In this document: piece by piece, positions 12,604 through 25,651 of the stretch
Layout of the letters: every line of letters starts with the position of its first letter
Position numbering within the stretch: the first letter of the stretch is position 1
Translations under genes and position numbers: made by a program
From: Isoetes taiwanensis
Lineage: Eukaryota; Streptophyta; Lycopodiopsida; Isoetales; Isoetaceae
Reading direction: 5' to 3'
DNA: 64,000 nt
NCBI GenBank assembly: GCA_021234155.1
Contig: JAJEKV010000066.1
Coordinates: forward strand, 3,101,457 to 3,165,456
The notes under the pieces: model-generated
Told to the model about the DNA's origin: nothing
The model's input: the letters and a program-made list of their open reading frames with translations, nothing else
Database searches by the model: none

Positions 12604-12713
12604 GTCGCCAAAGTGTATTCCGATACACTTTAGTCTTTAGTGGTGCCTGTCAAGTGTATTCGAATACACCTTTGGCTCAGACCGCCAAAGTGTATTCCTA
12701 ATACACTTTGGCC
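12604..12713. repeat. Cluster of three short palindromes (CCAAAGTGTATT/AATACACTTTGG)
   Basis: Three inverted repeats follow one another at ~12606-12631, ~12650-12676 and 12684-12712. The last has two perfect 13-base arms (GCCAAAGTGTATT and AATACACTTTGGC) around a 3-base centre. The other two are the same palindrome with one or two substitutions. Spacing is 33-45 bases. Two related copies lie 1.2 kb upstream. No coding frame is involved. Confidence 0.75.
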
Positions 12714-12719
12714 TTTGTT

Positions 12720-14940
12720 TCATGTTCATGGTGGCTACTAGAAGAGTTTATCTCAAGTTGTAGCTTCTTCTTTATATTTTGTATTCCTAATACCTTGGAT
12801 CCGCAATATGTTGTTATGTCAGATATGGGACTTGCAAATGAAATCTTACGCCTTTGGAAAGGGGAGAATTGAAAGTGCTGTGCTGTAAAGCCGCCGAAGA
12901 AAAGCTGGCACAGACGCTCAAAAAAAAAGAAATGACCATCACATTTTGAGGAGCTGCGGAGCCTACTGACACAACTATCCTAGAAAGGTTGCTCTAGAAA
13001 GTGTACAAGGAGTTTACCTTGAGGAGATGTCAAGGAACCGCACAAGTAAGCTGCTTCATGTCTCGTGGCCTCATACTTTTGATTCGTTAATCAAGCTTTA
13101 TTTCGAAAATGTGTTTTATATTTTCCATTAATTAGCCAAAAGAACGCTATTGCACGCCAAATATGCTTGATGGAACAATTAAACGCGGGAAACTCGAAAG
13201 GTGTAAGGAGCCCGCACTCTCGTGGGTAACTTCCGTACGCAGCCATTGTACAATATGCCCTAATTTCAAGGATGGGTACAATTTTTTACCTTTTGGACCT
13301 TTTTTCAACTATTTGTACAATACTTAACTTCATTTGCATAAAAGCGTAACAAAAGAAAACAAAGAACTTCCCGGCTGCTCTCTATGCACCTTCTAAAGCT
13401 TGCTCGTGAGGAAATACCTTGGTCGACAGAAGGCAAATGTTTGCCTGCTGAACCTTCCGAAGTTTGAAAAAGTTTACCTTGTTCGATCAGATAATTTGTT
13501 TTCTCAGAGTTCTCAAGGTGATCGCATCTAAGTTGGTGGGAACTATTAAGCCCCGCGTAATTTTACCCTTATCATTATGATATACCATACGTTTAGAATC
13601 AAGGACGTACCTCAAGTAGACGACCTTACCATTTAGGAACTCCGAAGTTCAATGCTTTATGTGATGGTCTAAAACAAATTACAACGCTAAGCAATCGAGG
13701 CTGGTGGTGTTCCACTCAGCATGCAAGTTAGAATGGTCGAAGCGTAGCTCAAGAATCATTTTGATCCCCCGCTCGCTGTGCTATGAGAATTTAGTCCGAC
13801 GAGAACTTATTCGAATACATCCGCTTTTCTTTGCTATTCGAATAGTAAACTTTATCAATTGCTGATTGCTAACCTTAATTCTCCAAAGGTACAAAACCAA
13901 TATATCCTATCATGCCGAGGCCCTAGATTGTTAAGCAAACCGGAATACCTTCATGTGGGCCTACCGGAGCTCTCACTCGCTAGTTAGAGAACAATGGAGC
14001 ACTTCAACACTTCGATGCTCATTTTTCTCTAATGTCTTAGAGTGCTTCAAACCATGTTGCGTAAGCCGCAAGACCCAAGTGCCAGGTAGAATTGTCAATC
14101 ACTATCGGCCCCAAAAGCTAATCAACAACAAGGTGACCTAGCAAATGCATCTAATGACCTCATAGCTGCACTAATAAAGAATATTCCCTAAGATTTCCCC
14201 TAAAATATGCTATAGTTTTGGCCTCAAACTTTAAAAAAGAAGGCCTATTTTCTAGAGGGCTACATTTTGGGGTCAAATGAAGAAAATTAGACATATTAAA
14301 AAAATGAAAAAATCCATTTTAAAGGGTCTATTTACTAGAACACTCTTTTAACGAATTTGTCTTCTTTTAAAACTAGATAAAAAGATATAGAGTACATAAA
14401 ATGATATAAGAACCAACGTTTGAAAATCTCATATGAAGGTTCCTTTGCAAGCATGATGGCATTAATTTATAAACATGATTATAAAAAGCCACAAACAAGG
14501 TTGTCAAGCATGTTATTGGTACAATAAAATAACACAAATTTATGTGCGATAGCACCTTGTTTTAGACAAAAAGATTCAAATTACAAAACTCAACAGATGT
14601 ACAGAGCAACAATCACATTATCTAAAATTGTTGTTGCAATTTTCTTCATTTTTGAGGGATGTATGGTTTGTATGGTATGTAAATCTTAGGTGGTTCGTGT
14701 GTATTAAAGCTAGACAACAATGATGAGTTTTAGAGTAGCTTCTGTGATACACATGCCCAAAGAAATAAACATTTGTATGAGGAGATAAATCTTCTCCATG
14801 GGAATTAAAGCCTTCCGTACTTAAGCAACATAAATAATGATACAAACTGTGAAGACATGATAAAATAAAATCTAGCAAAGTGTAGATGCTTTTGGAACAC
14901 ATAATATATTTACGCCTATACTTGCATAGGTAAAACCAAA
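12720..14940. other. No gene seen
   Basis: AT-rich intergenic sequence with short unsupported frames (for example 13953-14141 plus). No repeat or RNA gene recognised apart from simple A/T runs. Confidence 0.4.
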
Positions 14941-14954
14941 GGAAGGAAGAGAAT

Positions 14955-15045
14955 GGTCATGCCTATGGTGGCATAAGCAAAGATAACTTTTAAAATGTGT
15001 TAGATAACTTTTAAAATGTGTTGTGTCTATGATGGCATAAGGGGA
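14955..15045. repeat. Two 'ctatg-tggcata' palindromes around a duplicated 21-mer
   Basis: TGCCTATGGTGGCATAAGCA (from 14960) and GTCTATGATGGCATAAGG (from ~15025) flank two tandem copies of 'agataacttttaaaatgtgtt'. The palindromic core is the same family as TGCCYATGACGGCATRGGCA at 24.5 and 35.3 kb. Confidence 0.5.
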
Positions 15046-15049
15046 GAGA

Positions 15050-16300
15050 CCAACGTTTTCTTTGAAAAGGAAGAAAGAAAACACTAACAAACAAGGTGTC
15101 AGCAAGACTCAGGGTTGCCCTAGTTTTCCTCGTGGGCAAGTGGCTAAATCAAACCGTGGAATCAAAATTTCTACGCCAAACCCCCATCATATATATACTC
15201 TGACTCAATATTTAAATTGTAAAGTAGACCCCTACTCATGTTCTTATAATCACCAGATCCCCTTACATTCATCTGTAAGCTCCATCTACAAGTCTCACTT
15301 CGATCGAAGTTGTGTATGTAATTAAGTAATTTGATGTTCTAGAAAATGTCCAACGGTTTTATGTCTTTCTTCTTTGTCATAACAATGTTGTTGGGCTTAT
15401 GGCAATCTATAGAGAGTCGAGAACTAGGAATGGAAGCATACCCTAGCCCATTTTGAGTACTAAAGAGGGTATGTAATGTTTGTGTTAGCCACACATTTTT
15501 GTTATCACAACGTCCTCATAGCATATGGTTTTTGTAACAACCAGAGGCACTACTTTATTTCGAGCATGTATATGTACTCATCAGAGATATGCAAACTATG
15601 TATTAGTATATTTATCGTCATAATTTCATGGAATGGAATGATATGAAAATAGCTTCATGTGTAACGCGAAAGATGTTCTCAATCATATGATGTGATGTTT
15701 TGGAAAATAAGAAGTGCATGTAACTTTTGCAAGAGTAGGTTGGTTTTGAACTTCTCAAGTTGACGCATTTTAGACTTTCTTCAAACAATACATATGGTGG
15801 GTTATGCAATAAATTTAGATTATATGTTTTTGAATACTTGATCATGTGGATTATTGTCAAATTTCTTCCACTTTTAGCTTTTAGAACAAGCAATGGCCAT
15901 ATACCGTAATACTCTTTTAACTATTTCCCATTGATTTATTTACATTTTTATTTTTTCCTGCGTAATTTAAGAGCCGCTTAGAAAGAGGAAGATAATCATT
16001 CCTCCAGAAGTTACCAAAAATTATAAAGCATGATAAAGTACCTAATGAAATAACTAACTGCTTCAAAGCCTCATCTTTGACCTTTTAGATCGATCCGCAT
16101 TAACTAAACATTAAACTTGAATAAATATAACATTTGCACAAACTTTCTATCATGTACATATTACAATAAAAATATACATTTTAAACGAATCAGCCCTTTT
16201 GCCGGGTGGCTATCCACCACGCCCTAGCAAGATGATTCTCGCCTACATCAGCCTTTATCCTTTACAGCGGAAGGTGAACAAAATAATAAAGTCAATAAAA
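15050..16300. other. No gene seen
   Basis: AT-rich sequence. Short frames on both strands (15062-15325 plus, 15618-15893 minus) carry no motif. Confidence 0.4.
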
Positions 16301-16349
16301 TAATGAATACCTTTAATAATAAAGACAAATCCAAGCACTACAAAGATAG

Positions 16350-16835
16350 ATCGATCGATCCGGAAAGCATCTGACGCCATTCTGGGGACTGGGACGAGCA
16401 TGATGTCATGCATGCATGCGCCCATGATGCCCGCTTTGGCTGGGAGTTTGCTATTTCAAGCGATTTCTCGTGATCCACGACTCATCTACGCTTCCTCCCC
16501 TCAAAGAAGCATCTTTTATTCTCTTTGACTGTTTCCGTGCGTGGAGAGGGGCTTCTTCCCCGGCTCGGCTTAGCCTAATTTGGCTGTGATCTTCATGCTA
16601 TCCTTTTCCGCCTTTCAATTCGCGGACCTTCGGCCCCTCGATCCTAGTTTGTCGAAGTTCTCCGTAGCCTGGGCGTTTGTTGTTTATAGTCCCATTCTAG
16701 ACCGTGATCGATCCGAAAGCCATCTGGACGCTTATTCGAATGGGACTTGTGCATGCATGTCATGCATGCATGCCGCGATGCCCGCTTTGGTTGAGTTCGC
16801 CATTTTAGGGCGATTTCTCGCGATCCTACGACTCA
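16350..16835. repeat. Diverged direct repeat with GCATGC-rich core (~16,350-16,480 and ~16,700-16,835)
   Basis: Both blocks contain 'gatcgatccg(g)aaag.catctg.acgc', then 'catgtcatgcatgcatgc', 'gatgcccgctttgg' and 'gcgatttctcg.gatc..acgactca'. They are about 350 bases apart in the same orientation. The core is itself palindromic (GCATGC). The second block lies inside an unrecognised open frame. Confidence 0.6.
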
Positions 16836-17077
16836 CCTGGCCTCTTTATTCCTTTGAACCCACCCTCCCTTTGGTTTCTTATTATATTTTGTACAAGCCC
16901 CTCATGACTACGCTTTTCCAATCTCACTTCCTGGACGCCATTCCTCCTCGCATTGCTCTCTCTGCCTCTGCTGTGCTAAGTGATGTGCGGGTGGACAGCT
17001 TCGGCTTTTGTTTCGCGATCCGGCTTCTAATTCTCCAATGGCCTTTGGGAGCCATTCTATGCCCACGCTTTGTCTAG
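16595..17077 (+). other. Unrecognised open frame, hydrophobic (160 codons from ATG)
   Basis: The frame is open from before 16580. The first ATG is at 16595 and the stop at 17075-17077. It is rich in Leu, Phe, Ala and Pro, with several hydrophobic stretches but no family motif. It overlaps the second arm of a diverged direct repeat and ends just before a LINE-like 3' tail. It could be transposon-derived rather than a host gene. Confidence 0.2.
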
Positions 17078-17094
17078 CCTCTACTGGGCTGGGG

Positions 17095-17155
17095 CTTCTA
17101 TCTCACTAGGGTTTTCCTAAAACCAAAGGGCGGGGTTTTAATCCCTGATAAGCTT
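17095..17155 (+). mobile_element. LINE-like 3' tail relic
   Basis: 'agggttttcctaaaacc', 'gggcggggttttaatccctg' and 'ataag' occur in the same order as the 3' ends of the minus-strand LINE copies at 57.8, 46.7 and 32.1 kb, where similar 'ggtttttccct', 'aagggggtttttaatcc' text occurs. No reverse transcriptase coding is visible upstream on this strand. The assignment is by short sequence similarity only. Confidence 0.35.
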
Positions 17156-17159
17156 TCAG

Positions 17160-20100
17160 CAGTACATCACCACCATCTATTAGCATTGTATTTGTTTCTT
17201 TGGGGTCCAAAATGATATAATTGGATTTTCCTCTTTATTTTTCTCGCGGGTAGTTCCTCGCAAAAGGGCAATCCACCGGCCTTGGCAATTTACTGTAGAA
17301 AAATCACCGAGGATGAATTGAGAAGCCTTATCTCGGGCGGGGTTTGTTGGTTTCCTTTAAGGAACCACCAGAATATATCAGCAAGATCATATATGAAGTA
17401 TCAACCTTCAAAAGATGCCCCAAAAAATGTTTGGTTTCTACAACACAAGACATTTATCACCTACACATTGGCTCATGAATTTTGCCAAGAAATCTCACTC
17501 TTGTATGGCAACTCATTTTAATATTCTTTATCCAATAAAAGTTGTCAAAAAGTACCTCGAGATGATAGAAGAGGTCACCCATTTATGAATACTCCATCAC
17601 AAATGTATAAGTTTGCAAATCTATTGAAAACATATCTCAATATTACATAATGAATGTGTGCTTAATGCCTAAGTGTATGTACAAAAATAAGCACAAAAAC
17701 ATTTGTTGAAATCCACTAATGGTGGAAGAGTATCACCTAAAGTATATAGTGCCCGCTTTTTAATTGCCTACTATTTTTTATTGAGATCAGTTCCTTGCTC
17801 ATAATTTCCATTGCAAAAACATGTATACAATGGCAAAAATTTACTTACTGAGTGGATCTCATTCATCACATTAATTGTCCAGACAAACTCCTCATCACTC
17901 AAATAGTCAATGTTCTTTCAGGATAAGATGAGCAGGATCAAAGGTCTTGCACCGGGCGGCAAGTGACTGCTCACTGCCTACTCAGGTCAGAATCAAAAAA
18001 TCCCCTGCAGCCTTGGTTTTCTCTTAGAAGGCAACTCTTTCCTTTTGTTCTTGGGACATCTCTATCGATTTAAATCTGCATGCATTCCCATATTCGAGTC
18101 TAAAAAACTGGTATTATTTCATTTTCATCCACTAAATCACAGCCCAAGATCTAAAGCTTAGGACCAAGCAATCATAGGGCCTATTATCTACTAAATCACG
18201 TATCTAAAATCTAAAGTGTTTCCAGAGTGGTCACTTTCAAAGAACAAGGGCCAGATAGTTTACCGAGCAATAGGTTTGGGAGCAATTATTGGCATATTCG
18301 GGTACACTGGCATATACCTAGAATATGCCACAAACCCATAAGACCTTTTTTTTTTTTTGGGAGGATAATACAACCCAAAGTATGTATGCTGAGCAAGGGA
18401 AACATTTGCTCAAGTAGACACAATATTTTTTGCACAAGGCTTTTATTTCACGCCTCAAAAGTAGCTTGATGCCATTGAATTGGCTCTATAACAGAATTAT
18501 GCTACTGGAATCGGCTCCGTGTAAGACTTAAGAAAACCATATGAACTGGATGGGGATGCTGGCCGGATCTGTGGAGCCCTGCTGAAGTTGAGCCGGTGGG
18601 TTTACCTGCTTGGGAGGCTGGGGCAGGAGCCGCCTAGGATGAAAGCAAGCATGAGGTGGTGGCGATGAAGGGAAGATAGATTTTAATGAAGCTAAAAAGA
18701 TACTTTATATCAAAAATCTCTCGCTACTTTTATGTGTAAGAAGCATGCAAAGGATATGTAGATATTTTATTTTATGCTCAAGATCTCTCTAGACCCTATT
18801 TCTAAAGCTTGCTTCATGCTTAGGGGTTACTGTGGTGTGAAATGCACAACCAAGGTCTTCCACAATTGCCAATAGGATACATGCAGAATTTGGAAACATC
18901 AAAACTTTAGAAATGTGTTTAGGTTCCACATGATAGTCATAGTCCCAAACCGCATGGTGATTTCTTCGCTGGCCAACTGTGATGCTCCTTTAAATATTTA
19001 ATCGTGATGTGACATTAAAATCTCAGATATCCCTTTAAATGTTTATAATGCATGTTGACTTCAATGTAGAAAATACATCGAGCCCGAACCGAGATGGTGG
19101 CCACATAAGATCACACTTGTTCTATCAGCGTTGCAAGATGGAAGAAAGACATACAAGAAATTAAATAAAACGAATCTAATAAGGAGGGGCAATCGGTAAT
19201 ATTCCCGCGGCTTAGTTTAAAAAAATAAAAGAATGAATTCTCTCAAGGCCCTAAGAGAAAGAATTTTAGGACATTTAACTATCGCTATGTGGCACACATA
19301 GATAAACACGCTATACTTCTGTCTCTTCCTTCCTTTCCCTCTCAAGTGCTTCATCACCACATAAAGACCTAATTTCAAAGGTAAAAGGTTTACCATCAAG
19401 ATGAGATATCATTTAAAAACAGAGAGCGGAGTTTGGTAGTAGAGGTAAAGAAGTATGAATATCAACTCGTCTCAGACATGTACTACTAAAATGATTTTCG
19501 TAAACTCAGATCCTTGTATTCAAAGATCGAAAAAGATGTACAAAGATTGCTCGACAATTACATTCTCATGTACCAAATGTATTTACATTTGGTGAGACTA
19601 TCCAAGGATCTAATACTTGATGTATCAATTCTTTTTCCAATTGAAAACATGATGAAAATATTCTTTAACAATCAAACAAACCGAAAGCAAATAGAACATG
19701 GGTGATGTCTTGCTCAATATACCAAAGAATGCAAAAGCAATCCCATTAAGCATGGTTCATTGTTAAATGATTATGAAGGTTGAATCCAAATGTCTACTAG
19801 CATTTTTATATCTTCGTTCATTGCCAAATTGTAGTCCTGGCTCATCCCCAGGCAAATCTGGGGTGCACTTTAATGCAAAGAAACATAACATAAGAAACAC
19901 ACAACATATCACCAACAGTAATATGACAACTATACAAAGACTGACATATATACCATAGTTGACTCTATTTCTGCCGACATTTGACATGTGGATGGTCAAA
20001 AGACCAAATAACAAATCTTTATTAGATGATAGCACTGGCGAAGTCAGCCTCGGGTGTGCCTTCCATGACACAATTACACAACTGCTAAGTACTTCCCAAT

Positions 20101-23100
20101 ACTAAGAACCTAATTTTATAAAAAAGAGGGCCAAATACCCATGCCCCAAATTTAAGCCATGGAGTCTATACTTTCTCATTAATAGCATATGCAAAGTCTA
20201 TTGGACAGGTTTTCATCTCGCTGAGGCAATAAATGCCCCACGCTTTATAATATAGTTGTGCATTGGTGTAACCTAGAAGTCATGGCACCAAATTTTAAGG
20301 ATAATTTCTATCATATCAAGAAGCTGACCCACCGAAAAGGCATCCTTGAGTAGATGGTAAAGCAAAATGATTTGCTTTTCCTCCTTGCACATGATCACCA
20401 AAATAGTTTCATAATGAACCCTATAATGCAAAGGTTTTTGAATCGAATGGACCATTTTGAAAGAGCATTACCTCTTAGCCCTCAAGTAAGATCCATTGCT
20501 ACAAATAAACTAAAAGGAAGAAAATGGAAGGAAGGTAAGCAAGGGAAGAAAAGAGGGGAACAGAGGGCAAACCGTGGCATCAATAATATACGGGCCACCA
20601 GGGTACGTATACTAATGTGACAATGTAATTACTTTAAATCTTACCTTAATAATGTGAGGGACTAGACCATCTCGTGACCTAGGTCTTGATACTTCTGTGC
20701 CACTTTGCAAAACTCACTTCCCCATCGATGCTTCACTTGCTATACATATCCACAAGGGCCCTCCTAACAAAAACTTCAAAAGCCAAGACCCTTCGCCACT
20801 GGCCATGATCCAATAGACGACTCCCCTCAGATTGGCCCTCACCAGAAAACCATTATAAATCCAAAGAAGCTTTAGGGAGTTGTTAAATATAATTAAGATT
20901 AGCATTCTCCTGGTAAAAACATCATGAAAGCAAGATTTGAAGTTAAGAGCAATTCGCATAAAGAAGTCAAGATGAATCCCTTTTGAGCTCTACACATAGA
21001 TATCTTTACCACCTAAAAAAAGATATATTATGTGTGTTAAAAGCTCGCTTTATTCTCATTGCCTCCTCGCTAAGGTCTCAGTAAGTTCTTTATTTTGTGT
21101 GTGTTTTTCTTTGTTCAGACAAATCAACTTGCATCGTCCCCCTTGTCTATCTCTCGCTCCTCGTCAGCCGATTTTGTCACTTGTTGCATCTCTTTGCCGG
21201 ACCTAATATATAAAACACACATAAAACACTCATAGGACAACAACATCTACACTGTGATAATCACCAAAATAACCTCCATACCACTGTGCCTCCAATCCAC
21301 AACAAATGCTTCTATGATGAACATGATCCGCTTCATCATGATCCTACATTTGAACTTTCAGATGAGACCAGCTTTTGGATGCATTAAAATCTATGAAACA
21401 CAAACTCATTCAAGGCTCTTTTCAAATTTATAGCCCAAGGAAGTCCGATTGTAGTTGGGTGCCAGGTTTGTAATATAAGTGGTGCCCATAACTTCAAACG
21501 TATCAGATGCATGCCGCTGCTAAAATATGGAATATAAAAAATCCATATGACATTGATGCACGTATTAACAATGTTGTGACACAATGATGCATTTAAAATC
21601 TAAAGAAAATAAGAATGCTTAATGTGCCATTCATAATTTTTAAACAACAATGGGATTAGGTCAAAATAGTGACTATAGAGATCAATCCATGTTAACTGTG
21701 GATTATGTCAGCTTTGCAACATAAGTGTCTCCTGTAGACTCCCTGACTTTAGAAGGATCCCAATTTATAACGTATCAAATTCGACCGATTCTAAAAGTAG
21801 CTTCCAAAGGCATATCACCAGATTCCAAATTCATAGTTTTTCAGAGACAAAACTACCATTCCAAGAGAGACATGAGGTGTATGCAGACCCTCTATATCAT
21901 AATCTAGACAACTAAACGCTTATAATTTCAAATTAATATTAAGAGAAGAGGCAAGTAGGATTAACCCAGACTGCAGTTTATATACAAACGCATCCCCAAT
22001 CACTTTTCCTTTGTAGGGGAATAAATCTAGGCTTGATTTCCATCTACACAAAAACATGGTGCTAAAATATTAGAAGAACATCCATCGAGCCTATAGAAAT
22101 GGGTCATTAGTAGATGTTTGAAGATTACTATGACAGAGTAACCTTTTAACATTAATAGCTTAAAGACTTTGAGCACAATGTTCAAGCATTCCTTATAACC
22201 AAAAAAAATCCCTCGGGTGTGTATCTCAGACACATCAAGGCCATGTTTCATGCTAGGAGGATCATGCTATCATCAAATTATGATCAGTAAATGGACCGTG
22301 ATTAACACCAATATCGCATAACCTTTTCCCCATGGAAGCCAGATGGGCCTTTTCCCTGATATATAGACCGCATGTTCCCCATCTCCAAGTGAGCCAAGAC
22401 AATGCAGGAACTACTATGTTCGTGGATGCGGAAGCAATTAACTATCTATTGAATGTTGAATTACTTTTGCTAAATGTAGATGAGCTACGCTAACACAAAG
22501 TAGATAAACAATCGTAACAACTTTAAAGAGCTTCCATTATTGACAAGTAGTTAATCGCGGCCCCGATCTCACCTCAAGCCCTCATTAAAGGGTCAAGAAG
22601 CTACCCCTCTCCATCGACATACATGGATACTGCTGCATCAGAATCATGTATTTCGCAAATTGCACATTGGTCCAAATCAACAAGCCCTAAGTTCTCAGAG
22701 ATATCAATTATGAGAGGGGTGGCAACATCTTAGAGGAGCAAGTGACATTCCATCTCCATCTTTGAGGACAATGTATTTGAAGCTGAATCGTATTAGGGTC
22801 CGTATGCAATCGTGTTTTCAAGTTTTTTGAAATTGTAGAGCCTAGGGAAGAACATTTCTGCAAATGGAACTGCCTAATGGTGTGTGATCCGTAAAGAGCC
22901 AATATATTCAAGATAAACCTTGTTCCCAAATCTCCATAAGGAGTTGTGATAGAGTAGAGTTTGGTGATGGAATATCTCAGATAGCTTGATTGAAGTTTGT
23001 CAGCACGCATCTTCTCGCGCCCTAGAAGCACATCATGTGATGGCCCTCCACCGCAGGAATTAATAACTTACATATTTATTTGCAGATTAGAAATGAAAAA

Positions 23101-24440
23101 TGAGTAGGGCTAATTAAGATTTAAGACATACTACTGTAGAATACAGAGTCCTTTGCGCCTATGGCTATAATATCCGCGACAAGATATTACCCCGACATTG
23201 TTGTTCCAAACGTACCTTCATTTCATCTATATATTCATAACCTCTCTAAGAGAATTCTTTATTTGGTCTCGTGATTCTCCGCATGGTTGACGATCATCTA
23301 GAAGAACCGATGCATCACATCCCCTCGGCCGAGAAACCAAAGCTTATTCAATTACATGCTTACCGCACGTAGTTGATATAAGTCAAATGCTATTTTTATC
23401 CTTACATCTACAAAATAATCGTGGAAGTGCATTCCTCAAGACTCAATTAGCCCCTCACTAACGATTCCGCTCGACAGCGCTTTTATCATAAAACCCTGAT
23501 AAGGTTTTATAATTGCATAAAGCAAGATGATCAAAATGTTGCACAGCCTAAAGTAGATCTACACTTTTGCATCTTAAATCACAGACTAGAGTAGCTTCCA
23601 AGAGTTTTAGATTAAAGATGTATTTATAAGGTGGTATAGTATATATCAGGAATCTCCTGTTCTAAGACTTCAAGCAATTTAACTCCTAAACCCCGAAGAG
23701 CTGAACCCCGGCTATTGTCATTAAATCGGGCAAAGAAAGGGCATCGCCAGATAGCCTCCTCTAGTACACAACAAATTTTTCCATGTTTTCTTTGAAAATC
23801 AAGTACCTAGCCCCAAACATGATCACATACTAAATGAAACACAAAACTATTTCAAGGTAATCGAATGGCACCGGGATATAATCTGTAAATGAGTTACTCT
23901 TCATATCAATATCCCAAGCCCGCAAGCATGTGTTCGGGGTATTTTAATTCTTGTGGGATATTTTGCTGATGCATGCTACGCTTAATCTTCCATGGTCGCA
24001 GCCTTTGAACCCATATTACCGCTTTCTTCCACCATCTTGTCAATTTTTATCAAAATATGCTGCTAGATCCCCTAAACGGTGTTTGGTAAGAACAAATTTT
24101 GGTTTGTGCCATAGATTTCAGTCTAATTCATCCACCCTACCGCTGCTGGGCGGGAAGGACTAGTTTAGCCGATGTAGTTGGCCAAGCCGCGGAGGTGAGC
24201 TTACCGACCGGGGTGTATTCAAACTCCAAAGACATCCCTCATTTGCACCTACACCTAAAATGTCCACTGCTCCACCATCGCTGCAACTCCTAGCCCCATT
24301 TTGTCTTCCTTTTAACTACAAGAGATCCCGGGCAATGGTGAAGCCGCTACTTCAGGCCAATTCTATTGAAACATCGCCCATCCGTAATACACCACCGCCA
24401 ATTTACTGTGAACATCTGTGGTTTTAGCAAATACCAAAGA
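17160..24440. other. Long AT-rich stretch without recognisable genes
   Basis: No protein family, RNA gene or long repeat was recognised. Open frames are 60-107 codons and overlap on both strands; the 79-codon plus frame ending at 17521 (CRKITEDELRSLISGG) looks most protein-like but is unassigned. A T-run lies at ~18,346-18,357. A small hairpin at 18,291-18,329 (arms GGCATATTC/GAATATGCC) recurs at 24,449-24,478. Confidence 0.4.
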
Positions 24441-24448
24441 TATTTTAA

Positions 24449-24478
24449 GCATATTCTAGTGCCATACCTAGAATATGC
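24449..24478. repeat. Short perfect inverted repeat GCATATTCTAG/CTAGAATATGC
   Basis: Eleven-base perfect arms with an 8-base loop. A related hairpin (arms GGCATATTC/GAATATGCC, loop also ending 'tacct') lies at 18,291-18,329. Both are followed by 'aagccca..' or 'aaaccca..' text, which suggests two copies of one small element. Confidence 0.5.
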
Positions 24479-24529
24479 CAATAAGCCCATTATAAACAAG
24501 GGTTTGCCCCTTAGGGGCAACTCCAGAAA

Positions 24530-24705
24530 AACATGCCCACGACGGCATGGGCAATAGTAGGAAAAGATATTTTTAAGGCAAAGGTATTTTAAAGGGATTT
24601 GCCCATGACGGCATAAGCAAGGCCTTTTTGAAAATGGGATTTGCCCATGACGGCATAGGCAAAGGCATTTTGAAAATCAGTTCTGCTATGACGGCATAGG
24701 AGAGA
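24530..24705. repeat. Tandem ~43-bp repeats carrying TGCCYATGACGGCATRGGCA palindromes
   Basis: Near-palindromes occur at ~24,535, 24,604, 24,646 and 24,688, each followed by 'aaggc.ttttgaaaat' in the middle units. The arms are 8 bases (TGCCCATG/CATAGGCA) around ACGG. Related words recur downstream at ~25,379 and ~25,545, and in copy B at 34,571, 35,269 and ~35,440. The last repeat unit marks the left boundary of duplication copy A. Confidence 0.65.
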
Positions 24706-25651
24706 GCTGAACGAAGTGGTTGGAGCGTCTTAGGAACAGGAGCGGTTTTGCAGACTATCACCCAGGGTTCTTTCCTTCTGGAGGAGGAGTGGTTTTGCAG
24801 ATCCGGAGCAGGAGCGGCTTTGTAGATCGGCCCCTTAGAACTGGATGGCTCTTCATCAAGTTTTATTTTTATCAGCACTGCTGTCTGATCTGATGTTCCA
24901 CTGTTATTCATCTCCAATTCAGGATTTAGCTTAGCTCCAGATGACCTAACTTGTTTTATTTCCTTTCAGACTTTGACAGATTGAACAGAGCACCATACAG
25001 AGCACCATACTGGGCCCAAGGAGCTCATTCGGTTGTCCTAATATATTGTAAATGTTTCCAAAGGAACATGCATAACCAAAGAGCATTGCAAGAAAGAGGT
25101 ATGAACTTCTACTCCCTTTGTGCAAAAATTGATTTGATTTCTGTTTGCTTTATGCCAGTATTTGTGAAATTTTAAGCTTTGCAAATGCTCCTTTGTTGGA
25201 TTTTTGCATTAGATTCTTGCAATATTGTTGTCCGTTTTTCTCCTGATTTTGCACATTTCTTTTAATCATAGGATTTTATGTCAAGTTCATCTTCTTTTGT
25301 TTATTTTTGCTCTAGGCAATAATAGTTTCATGGCTTTTGCTGATGCTCATAAACAATGATCAATTTTATATCTAGATTGCCTAAGACGGCATTTAGGAGA
25401 AAGCAGCACTTTTTTTAACTTTTCCCATGACCGGTGAGAAAGTTTTATTGTTATTGTGGTTCTGGCCTATGAGACATATGAGACAGATTACTTCCTAGGT
25501 ATCTTGTCTATGACAGCTTCCACAAGGAATAAACTTTTACATACCTATGACTTCATAGACACTAATTTTCTAAAGCCCCTTGCCCATGCTCTCTGTTCCC
25601 ATGCCTTTACAAAATTCATAAATTCTAGTCTTGTATTAACTTGTGCAATAG

